A program made the translations under genes and the position numbers. From JAGQTE01 sp964648005 (GTDB lineage: Bacteria > Actinomycetota > Acidimicrobiia > Acidimicrobiales > Acidimicrobilacustridaceae), in contig CAZYKR010000161.1 of assembly GCA_964648005.1 (NCBI GenBank), forward strand, positions 1 through 9,887: DNA of 9,887 bases, read 5' to 3'. Below the pieces are notes generated by a model. The model did not search any database and had not been told where the DNA came from. It worked only from the letters and a program-made list of their open reading frames with translations. Positions within the stretch are counted from its first letter, which is position 1; every line of letters starts with the position of its first letter. Below are positions 1 through 6,437 of the stretch, piece by piece.

Positions 1-922
1 CGAGACCACCAAACCAGACCGACGCAGCCGCTGCATGCAGGCCGTCGGCGGTGACGGCAAGCCACGTCGGCTCCCAAGATCGGGGGTGCCCCCACAGCAG
101 GTAGCCGAGCCAGATGCTGACCGCTCCATAGAAGCCCACGACCTGGGCTGCTGTCGGTTCGTGGACTCGAGTCGCGATCGGCACGGCGATCAGACCGACA
201 AGTGTCGCGATCGCGGGCCAGCCCATGGTTTCGCGGAGCACGACCTCGATCGCTGCGGGGTCCGTGATGGCCTGTGCGCCGCGCCCGGTTGCGAGAGCGA
301 CCTCGGCTGCACACCAGCCAACGAGCCCGATCAGGCCAACAACGACGGCGACGTCGATGGCTCGCCGCGATTCTCGACGCCCGATCGGCCCGCGCAGGAT
401 GCCCATAAGGAACAGCGTGCCTCCAGCGGCGAGGAGGCTGCCGAGGTACATGCCACCTCGCGATGCTGCGGCGGCGCATTCCCAGGATGGGTCCCCAGTC
501 GCACCGGCGCGTCCGTACGGTTGCGTCACGTCGCCGACGGTGAAGGTCAGCGACCCGACAATGGTGTGGTCGTCGACGCCGACGACCCGATATGACGTGA
601 CGTAGGCGCCGGAGCCGACGTCGGAGCGCAGGTCGATCTCGAGTTGCGTCCTGGTCGGACGGCGGAGCTCTCCGATGTCGACGCGGGCGCCGGTGGCATC
701 GCGCACCTCGAGCCCCCCGAGTTCGGTCGTGACGTCCTCGGAGAAGGTGACCGACACCGACGACGGTGCAGCATCAAGTCGGCTCCCGTCGGTCGGGCTG
801 CTCGCCACGACGATGGCGTGAGCATCCGCAGGCGAGGCGAACACTGGCCCGCTGATGACCGAGAGCACCGCGGCGATCACGACGAGGGCGACCCGCAGCG
901 ACGTCGGCCGACGTCGCTTCAT
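1..922 (-). CDS. CopC-CopD fusion copper protein, partial (C-terminus beyond left edge)
   Basis: Predicted copper-binding and copper-transport fusion: an exported CopC beta-sandwich followed by the CopD membrane domain. 307 residues are visible and the frame stays open to base 1. An arginine-rich start and hydrophobic stretch (about 1-30) form a signal peptide. Cleavage before AHAIV or HAIV would expose His35, the N-terminal Cu(II) ligand of CopC. Other CopC hallmarks are FSEDV with Glu62 and a DxH pair, Asp117/His119, followed by the usual G-x-x-x-F-x-V-G ending near 130. Membrane helices follow at about 157-175, 188-212, 233-250 and 262-277, and the CopD-type segment HAAAASVWFGG begins at His296. 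The ATG overlaps the stop of the cyclase gene as ATGA, so translation is probably coupled. CopC and CopD families are known; the direction of copper movement is not shown by sequence. Family call is confident; the true length is unknown. Confidence 0.9.
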   Translation of the reverse strand, partial: MKRRRPTSLRVALVVIAAVLSVISGPVFASPADAHAIVVASSPTDGSRLDAAPSSVSVTFSEDVTTELGGLEVRDATGARVDIGELRRPTRTQLEIDLRSDVGSGAYVTSYRVVGVDDHTIVGSLTFTVGDVTQPYGRAGATGDPSWECAAAASRGGMYLGSLLAAGGTLFLMGILRGPIGRRESRRAIDVAVVVGLIGLVGWCAAEVALATGRGAQAITDPAAIEVVLRETMGWPAIATLVGLIAVPIATRVHEPTAAQVVGFYGAVSIWLGYLLWGHPRSWEPTWLAVTADGLHAAAASVWFGGL

Positions 923-1599
923 CGATGCTGGCCTTCGACGAACTGCCTCATGCATGCCTCTGAGCAGAAGGCGAGGTCGACCTCGCCGCTGAGGACGTGC
1001 TGAGCCCGCGTGAGATCGACGCGCATCCGACAGACCGGATCGACGGACCAGCTCCCCGTCGTTTGGTGCGGCAGTTTGAACAGGTGGAGCTCGACGGGAT
1101 CGGCGATGTGCTTGAGCTCGGTAGGCGCGACCGAGATGCGCTGGAACCGTCGAGTGGCATCGCGGGCGAGCTTCGAGGTGACGGCCAGGGTGTCGGGCGG
1201 GGCGCTGGCGCACAGCCGCGCGGCGATGTTCACGGTTCCGCCGAAGACATCGCCGCGATGTCCGATCACCGGCCCGGCGTGCACGCCGGCTCGGATCGCT
1301 GGGAGGTCGAGGTGCCGGTCGAGGTGCGCTGTGATCCGCTGTAGCCATGCGAAAGCTGCTGTCGCGGTGGCCGAGCTGCACAGCACAGCGTCGCCGATGT
1401 GCTTGACGACGGTGTCGTCGTCGGTGCAGGCCTCGGTGATGGTGATGTCGAGCAACGCGACCGCGAGCTGCGTCGCCCGAAGGTCACCGTGCGCCTCGGT
1501 TGCCGCGACGAACCCGGCGAAGTCGATCATCATGATTGCCAGTTCGCGGTTCTCCACCTCACCGACGCCGTGCGCGGCGAGCGTCTCGTGCTCAGTCAT
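919..1599 (-). CDS. Class III adenylate/guanylate cyclase fused to a C-terminal YHS metal-binding domain
   Basis: 226-residue soluble protein predicted to make cAMP or cGMP from ATP or GTP. The class III catalytic domain covers about 19-176 and all canonical residues are visible: metal-binding Asp26 (IDFAGF) and Asp70 (KHIGD), substrate-selecting Lys66 and Asp117, transition-state Asn124 and Arg128 (GGTVNIAARL), and Lys163 (ELKHIADPVEL). The Lys/Asp pair favours ATP. A complete set in one chain implies an active homodimer. The tail, about 185-223, is a YHS/TRASH-type domain: DPVCRM with Cys190, then FCSEAC with Cys212 and Cys216, a C-x21-C-x3-C arrangement. The usual Gly of DPVCGM is Arg here. 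No signal peptide or membrane helix was seen, so it should be cytosolic. An in-frame stop lies just upstream, so ATG 1599 is the earliest start; no clear ribosome site was seen. It lies 70 bp after the upstream membrane gene and overlaps CopCD by ATGA. Metal control of the cyclase is inference. Confidence 0.9.
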   Translation of the reverse strand: MTEHETLAAHGVGEVENRELAIMMIDFAGFVAATEAHGDLRATQLAVALLDITITEACTDDDTVVKHIGDAVLCSSATATAAFAWLQRITAHLDRHLDLPAIRAGVHAGPVIGHRGDVFGGTVNIAARLCASAPPDTLAVTSKLARDATRRFQRISVAPTELKHIADPVELHLFKLPHQTTGSWSVDPVCRMRVDLTRAQHVLSGEVDLAFCSEACMRQFVEGQHR

Positions 1600-1669
1600 C
1601 GGCCGTGTGGGCGGTCATCGATCGATGTCGACCTCATGGGAGCGACGGTCCGGAACGGCGCCGCTCACG

Positions 1670-3283
1670 TCAGGGGCCAGCAGCGGATTCGGTCACGGGC
1701 GCCGTGATCGGCGACGGCATCGTCTCAGGTGAGCCCGGTTGCAGGTCGTAGCGTTGACGCACAGCGCTTCCGGCGCAGCCGCCGTCGTTGGTGCCGGACT
1801 GTTGGCCGAGTTGGGTGTCGAGCAGCGGGTTGATGCCGCTGAACACACCCCATGGGCTCTCGCATCCGGGGACGACCCAGGCGTGGCTCATCCAACCCGA
1901 GCCGCCATTGGACTTCTTGCCTCCGAGCGCCTCGCACTCGGCGTCGGTCGTCGTCGAGTCACCGATCACTCCCCCGGTACGGCTCGTGCATAGGCCGAGG
2001 TGCCGGTGGTACAGATCGTTGTTGCCGGTGAACCCCTGGGTCGGCGGGCTGTCACCGTCGTAGGTCACGTAGTAGCTCAGACCGGTGAGATGGGCCTCGG
2101 GGCCGTTGCCGTCGTAGAGCAGCATCTCGGGTTCGTTGACGTCGAAGGTCCCGTCAACGTAGGTGAACTTCATCCAGTGCGACGCGATACCGGGTACATA
2201 CGGAGCGACCCGCACGTAGCCGTCGGCCATCGCGCTCTCCGCTGTCGGGTACCGGTCGGCGACGGCCTTCGCCTTCGCGAGCTCTGCACGCACCTGGTCG
2301 CAGTCGGCAGTGTCGGTCATCGGCGTCCACTGCTGCGGTCCGAGGTGGCCCATCGAGTGATCTCCAGCTGCGGCACCTGATCCGGTTGCGGGTGCTGGCG
2401 TGTGGCCTGCGCCGCTGGCAGGGTTCAACGAGCGGATGAACTCCTCGTACTCGGCGTCCGTTGCGTTCGCGAACTCGGCAACGGCGAACCCTGCTGAAAC
2501 CTCGCCTGGCGTAGCAGCGAGCTGCAGGAGCTTGTCGAGCTGCTCGGAGCCTCGCCCCTTGAGGGGCCCGAGCGACGTCGTCGCAGTCGTGCCCTGCCCC
2601 GAAGGCGTAGCTGCTCCGTGGTGGTCCGACCCCATCGCGGCGGTCGAACCCATCGGGGCGGTTCCGTCGGTACCTGCCAGTCGCGCCTCGTTCCAGTAGG
2701 CCACCGGGTTGAGCGACGCATCGCAGCGGGTCGAGGCCGACGCGAGCTGAGCATCCGCTGTCTCTCCACCGTGGTGGTCTGCCGTTTGCGGGCTCACCAA
2801 GACCATCGAGGTGGCCATGGCGACTGCGACCGCGCCGATCGCCGACACGACCATCGGCATGCGCACCGCTGGTCGTGGCAGGAACTGCGCGAGCGAACCG
2901 ACGACGACGCCGGCTTCGAAGACCGCGCTGGTCAGGTCGACCGTGCCGGCGTCCTCGGGCTGCCAGGGGTTCGACCCGACGGGCAGGCCCTTCGTCCGGC
3001 TCCAGACCCACGCCGCGAGGATCACCGCGTTGCCGATCCCGGCGATGGCGTACACCTGCTTGGATGGTTTGAAGATCAACAGCGCGGCGAGAGCCAGCTG
3101 GAACCAGCCGGCGATCGCGAAACCGAGCGATTCTGCTTGGCTGGCGCTGGCGTGCACCGGCGCCATCATCACGTGGATGACACCTGCGCCTGCACACAAT
3201 GCGCCCGTCAGCAACCCTGGACGCATCGTCTCGTCGACGCGCGATCCGGTCATGGCAGCCATGCCGAGTCCCCCCTCGTGCAT
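1670..3283 (-). CDS. Five-helix membrane protein with a large His/Cys-rich outer domain, function unknown
   Basis: 537 residues. Five hydrophobic helices are visible at about 24-44, 53-73, 77-95, 118-135 and 143-164. Next comes a low-complexity part with Met/His clusters (AMGSDHHGA around 216-224, GDHSMGHLG around 307-315). The rest, about 325-515, is a compact domain with likely metal or redox residues: SHWMKFTY (His369), LYHRHLGLC (His426, His428, Cys432), WMSHAWVVPGCESPWGVF (His467, Cys474), plus Cys328, Cys450 and Cys503. The pattern looks like a conserved actinobacterial domain, but I cannot name the family. The position between DUF305 and cyclase-YHS/CopCD genes suggests a copper role (inference). 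The first ATG (3283) has AGAGGT just upstream; ATG 3262 (residue 8) is an alternative preceded by GAGGGGGGA. It probably starts a new transcription unit, because a stem-loop and a palindrome lie upstream. Confidence 0.85.
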   Translation of the reverse strand: MHEGGLGMAAMTGSRVDETMRPGLLTGALCAGAGVIHVMMAPVHASASQAESLGFAIAGWFQLALAALLIFKPSKQVYAIAGIGNAVILAAWVWSRTKGLPVGSNPWQPEDAGTVDLTSAVFEAGVVVGSLAQFLPRPAVRMPMVVSAIGAVAVAMATSMVLVSPQTADHHGGETADAQLASASTRCDASLNPVAYWNEARLAGTDGTAPMGSTAAMGSDHHGAATPSGQGTTATTSLGPLKGRGSEQLDKLLQLAATPGEVSAGFAVAEFANATDAEYEEFIRSLNPASGAGHTPAPATGSGAAAGDHSMGHLGPQQWTPMTDTADCDQVRAELAKAKAVADRYPTAESAMADGYVRVAPYVPGIASHWMKFTYVDGTFDVNEPEMLLYDGNGPEAHLTGLSYYVTYDGDSPPTQGFTGNNDLYHRHLGLCTSRTGGVIGDSTTTDAECEALGGKKSNGGSGWMSHAWVVPGCESPWGVFSGINPLLDTQLGQQSGTNDGGCAGSAVRQRYDLQPGSPETMPSPITAPVTESAAGP

Positions 3284-3322
3284 GCAGACCTCTGTTGAGG
3301 TTTGCGGATGGATGGAACGTAA

Positions 3323-3337
3323 CGAATGTCACATTCG
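3323..3337. promoter_or_regulatory. Perfect palindrome, candidate operator upstream of the five-helix protein gene
   Basis: CGAATGT-C-ACATTCG is a perfect 7-1-7 inverted repeat, AT-richer than its surroundings, 40 bp upstream of the 3283 start codon. On the minus strand it is followed immediately by TACGTT (3321-3316), a TAnnnT -10 candidate, so the palindrome would fill the -35/-10 spacer. No convincing -35 hexamer was seen. A repressor or MerR-type activator site would fit this position, but the protein that binds is not identified. Confidence 0.5.
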
Positions 3338-3338
3338 G

Positions 3339-3391
3339 GTGGCGTAGCGTCGCTCTGCCGCCTCGACAGGCCCGACGCTGGTCTACGCCAC
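3339..3391 (-). terminator. Stem-loop downstream of the DUF305 gene, candidate terminator
   Basis: GTGGCGTAG (3339-3347) is the exact reverse complement of CTACGCCAC (3383-3391). CGTCG (3348-3352) also pairs with CGACG (3373-3377), giving a 9+5 bp stem with a 5-nt bulge and a 20-nt loop. It begins 17 nt after the DUF305 stop and separates it from the next promoter region. There is no T-run, so it would be a weak or non-canonical terminator; an RNA-stability element is the alternative. Confidence 0.45.
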
Positions 3392-3407
3392 GACTTCGGG
3401 TGCCGGG

Positions 3408-4109
3408 TCATGCGCCGCGCAGTCGATCGATCGTGGACTGGTACTCGGTGACTTCGAGGCGTTGATTGTTGGCGATTCGTTCGGCGAGCGCCCTGATCTT
3501 CGGGTCCGCCGCGTTCTGAGCGGCGAAGTCACCCATATGCGCGCCGCCGAGGTGATGCTCCTTCATCAACTCGAGGAACAAGATGTCCGCGTCGGTCCCA
3601 CGGGCCGTCTTGAGCGCCTCGAGCTGCTCATCGGTGGCCATGCCCGGCATGTCGCGCATCTCGGTGGACATGCCCATCCAGCCCATCGTGTTGCGTTGTG
3701 GGTCTTCGGTCGGTTGATGCAGGCCGCGTTCTGCCTGGTAGGCCATGAACAGGCCGGTCTCGAGGCGCTGGAACATGATCACCTCCATCGCGAAGCCTTT
3801 GGCGACAGGGTCGGAGCCGTTGGCGATCTCGGTGATCGCCATCTCGACGGCTTGCTCGTGGTGGGAGGTCATGTCCTCCAAGAAGCCGACGTCGACAGCG
3901 TTCGATGGGATGGCGATTGTTCGCGCGCCGATGGCGAAGCCCAGCAGCACCGCGGCGGTGACCCCGACAAGGCCCAACGCGATGCGCTTGACCCACCTGA
4001 CCCCGGCGTCGGACCCGAGCCATCGGGCGGCAGGGCTCAGGGCCAGGTCCTCGTCGGCAGGGTTGCTCGCCGACGCCGTGTCGGTGGATGCGTCGCCGCT
4101 GGTGATCAT
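3408..4109 (-). CDS. DUF305 family protein, membrane-anchored, copper-associated
   Basis: 233 residues. An acidic/serine-rich cytosolic start is followed by one membrane helix at about 42-61, and the DUF305 domain lies outside. Family hallmarks: VGFLEDMTSHHEQAVEMA (Met80, His83, His84, Met90), a Met-rich centre about 142-157 ending in MPGM, ATDEQLEAL, and LMKEHHLGGAHMGDF (Met182, His185, His186, His191, Met192). Paired HH and Met motifs are known in DUF305 proteins linked to copper binding and tolerance, such as CopM-type proteins. The role here is therefore likely extracytoplasmic copper binding. The ATG at 4109 overlaps the stop of a possible 29-codon ORF, and GAGGGTGG lies just upstream. 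A stem-loop follows the stop codon. Family call is firm; the molecular function is not fully known. Confidence 0.92.
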   Translation of the reverse strand: MITSGDASTDTASASNPADEDLALSPAARWLGSDAGVRWVKRIALGLVGVTAAVLLGFAIGARTIAIPSNAVDVGFLEDMTSHHEQAVEMAITEIANGSDPVAKGFAMEVIMFQRLETGLFMAYQAERGLHQPTEDPQRNTMGWMGMSTEMRDMPGMATDEQLEALKTARGTDADILFLELMKEHHLGGAHMGDFAAQNAADPKIRALAERIANNQRLEVTEYQSTIDRLRGA

Positions 4110-4195
4110 CGGTGCGCCACCCTCGCGGTGCGCGCGACGCTCCGGTCAGAGCCACCGGTCGACGCGGAAACCCGAGCCGGGGACGTCGAGGTCAT
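4106..4195 (-). CDS. Possible 29-aa ORF bridging two genes by ATGA overlaps at both ends
   Basis: ATG 4195-4193 overlaps the stop (4194-4192) of the upstream beta-sandwich gene, and this ORF's own TGA (4108-4106) overlaps the ATG (4109) of DUF305. It exactly fills the gap with 29 codons, beginning MTSTSPARV and ending ARVAHR. Third positions are mostly G or C. It is Ser/Thr/Arg-rich, has no recognisable domain and has no obvious ribosome site of its own. It may act only to pass ribosomes from one gene to the next, or it may be chance in GC-rich DNA. Confidence 0.4.
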   Translation of the reverse strand: MTSTSPARVSASTGGSDRSVARTARVAHR

Positions 4196-4797
4196 GGTGT
4201 GTTCCGCCGGGACCGCAGCACGAGTGCTGCTCCGACTCCGATGGCTGCCGCGACCACGATGGCGGCGACGACCACGGTCGTCGTGCTGTTATCCGTTTGC
4301 TCTGGTGTGGTTGTCGAGCTCGCGACTGCTGTTCCGGCGGTGGTCGAGGTGGCGCTCGTCGTCTGGGTCGTCGACGCCTGGCTCGTGGACACAGCGGTCG
4401 TCGTGTCGACTTGCGTCGTGGCATTCGCTGTGGGTTCGGTCGACGACACGGCGATCGTCCAGGTCCCGGGGTTGGGTAGCTCGACGGTGGCGGCGTAGAG
4501 CGCGCCGGTGCGTCTCGGCATCGGGATGGGACCGACCGATGTCCCGGCTTGATCGGTGACCGTCGCCGTGACCACCGCTTCTTCGGCCAGGTCGTCGTCG
4601 TTCGCGAAGGTGATCCCTGCCTCGACCTCTATCGTCGTCGGAGACGTTGCCGTCGCTTTGGTGATCTTCATTTCGCCTTCGTCGGCGTGCCCGAACGCGG
4701 GCGAAGACCAGAGCGCAGTGATCGACAGCAGCAGGCCGAGGACCGCAACACCTCGCAACGTGCCACGAACATGGGTTGGGTTGTGCATCCGATTCAT
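4192..4797 (-). CDS. Secreted, C-terminally anchored beta-sandwich protein (YtkA/FixH-like)
   Basis: 201 residues: signal peptide about 1-36 (hydrophobic core GVAVLGLLLSITALW, cleavage probably near AFG/HADE), a beta-rich domain about 38-125, a long Thr/Ser/Ala linker about 126-172, one membrane helix about 173-194, and a basic tail RSRRNTP. The layout is that of an actinobacterial surface protein held by its C-terminus, with no LPXTG sorting motif. The strand pattern with GALYAATVELPNPGTWTIAV resembles YtkA-like/FixH-type domains found with copper and oxidase-assembly genes; that likeness is by eye. The ATG at 4797 overlaps the stop of the thioredoxin-like gene (ATGA). A second ATG at 4788 has AAGGA about 8 nt upstream and is an equally good start. 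The role in metal handling is inferred from neighbours. Confidence 0.75.
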   Translation of the reverse strand: MNRMHNPTHVRGTLRGVAVLGLLLSITALWSSPAFGHADEGEMKITKATATSPTTIEVEAGITFANDDDLAEEAVVTATVTDQAGTSVGPIPMPRRTGALYAATVELPNPGTWTIAVSSTEPTANATTQVDTTTAVSTSQASTTQTTSATSTTAGTAVASSTTTPEQTDNSTTTVVVAAIVVAAAIGVGAALVLRSRRNTP

Positions 4798-5765
4798 CCT
4801 TGGGTCAGCCTTGTGAGTGCCGCGTTGATCTCGGTGCGATCGAACACGTTGTCGAGGCGTTCCCGAACGACGCCGTCGGCGCCGATGAGGTAGAGGCTGG
4901 GCTCGAACTGCATGCCCATGGCCTCGACGACCGGGGCGATGGCGCCGGACGTGGGGCCTTCGGCATCTCGGTACACCTCGCAGTGGATGGGCTGCACCTG
5001 CGGGTACTGCCCGATCGCTTCGACGAGCAGGTCCAGGACCGGGCCGCACACGCCGATCTGGCAGAAGGCGGGGGTCGAGATCAGCAACGCTGTCGGCTTG
5101 CCGGACACGACGGCGTCGGCCAGGTCGATCTCGTGCAGCGGACAGGCCGGCGTCGCGGTGCAGATGGGGTCGATGCCCCGAGCGTCGACGGTCGTCGGCG
5201 TGTTGAGCACCGGGACCTTGTCGCCGGGCTGCACGAGCTCGATGTCGTCGGGCGCCGAGACGGCGATGTTCGCGTCGAGCGGACCCATGCCAGGTCCGAC
5301 TGCGCGAACGCCGTAGTAGCCCGGCCGTTCGAACCGGTACCGAAGCGGGTAGTAGGCGATCGGCACACCATCCGCGTGTCCAGGGACCTCGACGGTCGCC
5401 AGTGCCGTCCCAGTCACGGTCCCCGTCGATCCGCCCGACTGGTCCAGCTCGAAGATGGTGAACGACAGTCCGCCATCGACGGGTGCGCGCTCAGGCACTC
5501 CGGAGGAGCCACCGAGCGCGAAGGCCATGCGCTGCTCGAGGCCCGAGACCACATATCCGCTCGCCGGGAAGATCTGGACCAGCGAGTCGGATCCTCGAGC
5601 TGTGCCCCCAGAAGTCGGCGCCGTCGTGGTGGATTGGGCGGCGTCGTTTGACTGGCCGCATCCGGCGAGCACGGCAAGGCCGGTGCCGCCGATGAGTCCC
5701 ATGGCTTGCCGCCGAGTGAGTCCCGGTGTGCTCGTGCCGCGGGTCGCGACGCGTGGATTCCCCAC
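4794..5765 (-). CDS. Tat-exported lipoprotein with thioredoxin-like domain (CxxxxC)
   Basis: 323 residues from GTG 5765, which has GAAGGGA about 6-7 nt upstream. Extending to 5915 would overlap the previous gene by about 100 bp and add non-signal sequence, so I rejected it. LTRRQAMGL (Arg18, Arg19) is a twin-arginine motif, followed by a hydrophobic stretch and lipobox LAGC (Cys36). After a Ser/Thr linker comes a beta-rich domain (about 62-172) and then a thioredoxin-fold region (about 185-320) with TPAFCQIGVCGP (Cys235, Cys240), a possible cis-Pro in FEPSLYLIG and a closing strand near LIGADGVV. Cys202, Cys208 and Cys262 are further thiols. A CxxxxC rather than CxxC spacing suggests copper binding or an unusual redox site, reminiscent of SCO-like proteins, though SCO uses CxxxC. 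Likely job: extracytoplasmic thiol or copper delivery (inference). Overlaps the next gene by ATGA. Confidence 0.82.
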   Translation of the reverse strand: MGNPRVATRGTSTPGLTRRQAMGLIGGTGLAVLAGCGQSNDAAQSTTTAPTSGGTARGSDSLVQIFPASGYVVSGLEQRMAFALGGSSGVPERAPVDGGLSFTIFELDQSGGSTGTVTGTALATVEVPGHADGVPIAYYPLRYRFERPGYYGVRAVGPGMGPLDANIAVSAPDDIELVQPGDKVPVLNTPTTVDARGIDPICTATPACPLHEIDLADAVVSGKPTALLISTPAFCQIGVCGPVLDLLVEAIGQYPQVQPIHCEVYRDAEGPTSGAIAPVVEAMGMQFEPSLYLIGADGVVRERLDNVFDRTEINAALTRLTQG

Positions 5766-5817
5766 AAGTGGTCCCTTCGATCGACGTCGGCGGGGCGCAC
5801 TGCCTCGCCAGGTGGGA

Positions 5818-6294
5818 TCACCGCAAGGTTGGTGGTCCTCGGGCGTCGAGTCGAACGGGAACGAGATGGCCGGCGAGGACTTGCTGCCACGCAGCGACCG
5901 GCAAGGAGATGTCACGAGCGAGCGGTGTGGTTTGGGCGCTCCAGACCGTGTCGCGGATCCGGTGGACTCCGGTGACGAGGACGGCCGGCAGCAGCGCCGC
6001 CAATGATGCGCCCCCAGCGACGGCCAACGCTACGGATGCCGAGTGCCCGAGACAGAGGTGGGCCAGGACCTCGACCACCGCGAGGCCGGCGCAGACGGCG
6101 AACGTCGCCCGACTCCCCCGAAGGCGGAGGCTGTCCGACGCGACGATCGAAGCGATGGCAGCGACCGCAACGAAGGCAACAGCCACCGGCCGATCCAGAT
6201 GACCGAACACCCCGACGCCGAGCGCGTCACCGACGAGGTGCGCTCCAGCGATGCCCGCACAGAGCGCAGGCGTGATCGAGCGGATCGAAGCCAC
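5818..6294 (-). CDS. Small four-helix membrane protein, function unknown
   Basis: 158 residues from GTG 6294. Four hydrophobic helices are visible at about 8-30, 35-54, 63-82 and 87-110, followed by a polar tail. Histidines sit in or beside helices: AGAHLVGD (His19), FGHLD (His32), LAHLCLGH (His79, His84). I do not recognise the family. The frame stays open upstream to GTG 6402, but that extension is basic, rich in Ser/Arg and covers the promoter zone. GTG 6294 lies 6 nt after a TACAGT element, which suits a leaderless mRNA. It is the first gene of the minus-strand group; a 52-bp gap precedes the thioredoxin-like lipoprotein. Membrane location is well supported; a metal-related role is guesswork from neighbours. 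Confidence 0.65.
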   Translation of the reverse strand: MASIRSITPALCAGIAGAHLVGDALGVGVFGHLDRPVAVAFVAVAAIASIVASDSLRLRGSRATFAVCAGLAVVEVLAHLCLGHSASVALAVAGGASLAALLPAVLVTGVHRIRDTVWSAQTTPLARDISLPVAAWQQVLAGHLVPVRLDARGPPTLR

Positions 6295-6300
6295 GCCACG

Positions 6301-6306
6301 ACTGTA
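6301..6306 (-). promoter_or_regulatory. Candidate -10 element for the minus-strand gene group
   Basis: Minus-strand TACAGT fits the actinobacterial TAnnnT -10 pattern and ends 6 nt before GTG 6294, so transcription would begin at or beside the start codon (leaderless). No good -35 hexamer was found. A GTCGGC-G-GCCGAC palindrome at 6331-6343 lies upstream, but such repeats are easy to obtain in GC-rich DNA. Confidence 0.4.
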
Positions 6307-6409
6307 GGTCAAGAACTGGACCGCTCTGCGGTCGGCGGCCGACGTCCGACCGTGCGAGCTGCTCGTGACGATGGCACCCGCCGTGCGTCGACGCCGAGGC
6401 ACGGCGCCC

Positions 6410-6437
6410 TTGATTCATCGGCATATTCCGCTATCAT
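6410..6437 (+). promoter_or_regulatory. Promoter of the CmtR-like repressor gene, probably leaderless
   Basis: TTGATT (6410-6415), 16-nt spacer, TATCAT (6432-6437). The -10 ends 6 nt before ATG 6444, so the expected start of transcription is the A of the start codon or next to it. No ribosome site lies in between. Leaderless messages are common in actinobacteria. Confidence 0.6.

Noticed and set aside
35..605. Plus-strand frames in the first 600 bases
   Set aside because: They are antisense to CopCD, whose minus-strand frame is open to the edge and shows CopC and CopD motifs.
1596..1637. 13-codon ORF ending with ATGA overlap on the cyclase start
   Set aside because: Only one end is coupled, no ribosome site is visible, and the length is too short to judge.
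2154..3332. 392-codon minus-strand frame
   Set aside because: It is a frame-shifted copy of the five-helix gene, Arg/Gly-rich with no domain pattern; the overlapping frame has clear helices and motifs.
3462..4559. 365-codon plus-strand frame
   Set aside because: Antisense to DUF305 and the beta-sandwich gene, which have recognisable domains. Long antisense frames are expected in GC-rich DNA.
5766..5915. N-terminal extension of the thioredoxin-like lipoprotein frame up to 5915
   Set aside because: It overlaps the preceding membrane gene by about 100 bp and would bury the Tat signal; GTG 5765 has a ribosome site and leaves the signal at the N-terminus.
6329..6352. Nested GC palindromes (GTCGGC-G-GCCGAC; CGGTCGG/CCGACCG)
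   Set aside because: Such repeats are frequent by chance at this base composition and do not align with a clear promoter element.
6295..6402. Upstream GTG start at 6402 for the four-helix membrane protein
   Set aside because: The added residues are Arg/Ser-rich and cross the divergent promoter zone. GTG 6294 with a -10 six bases away fits better, though 6402 is not excluded.
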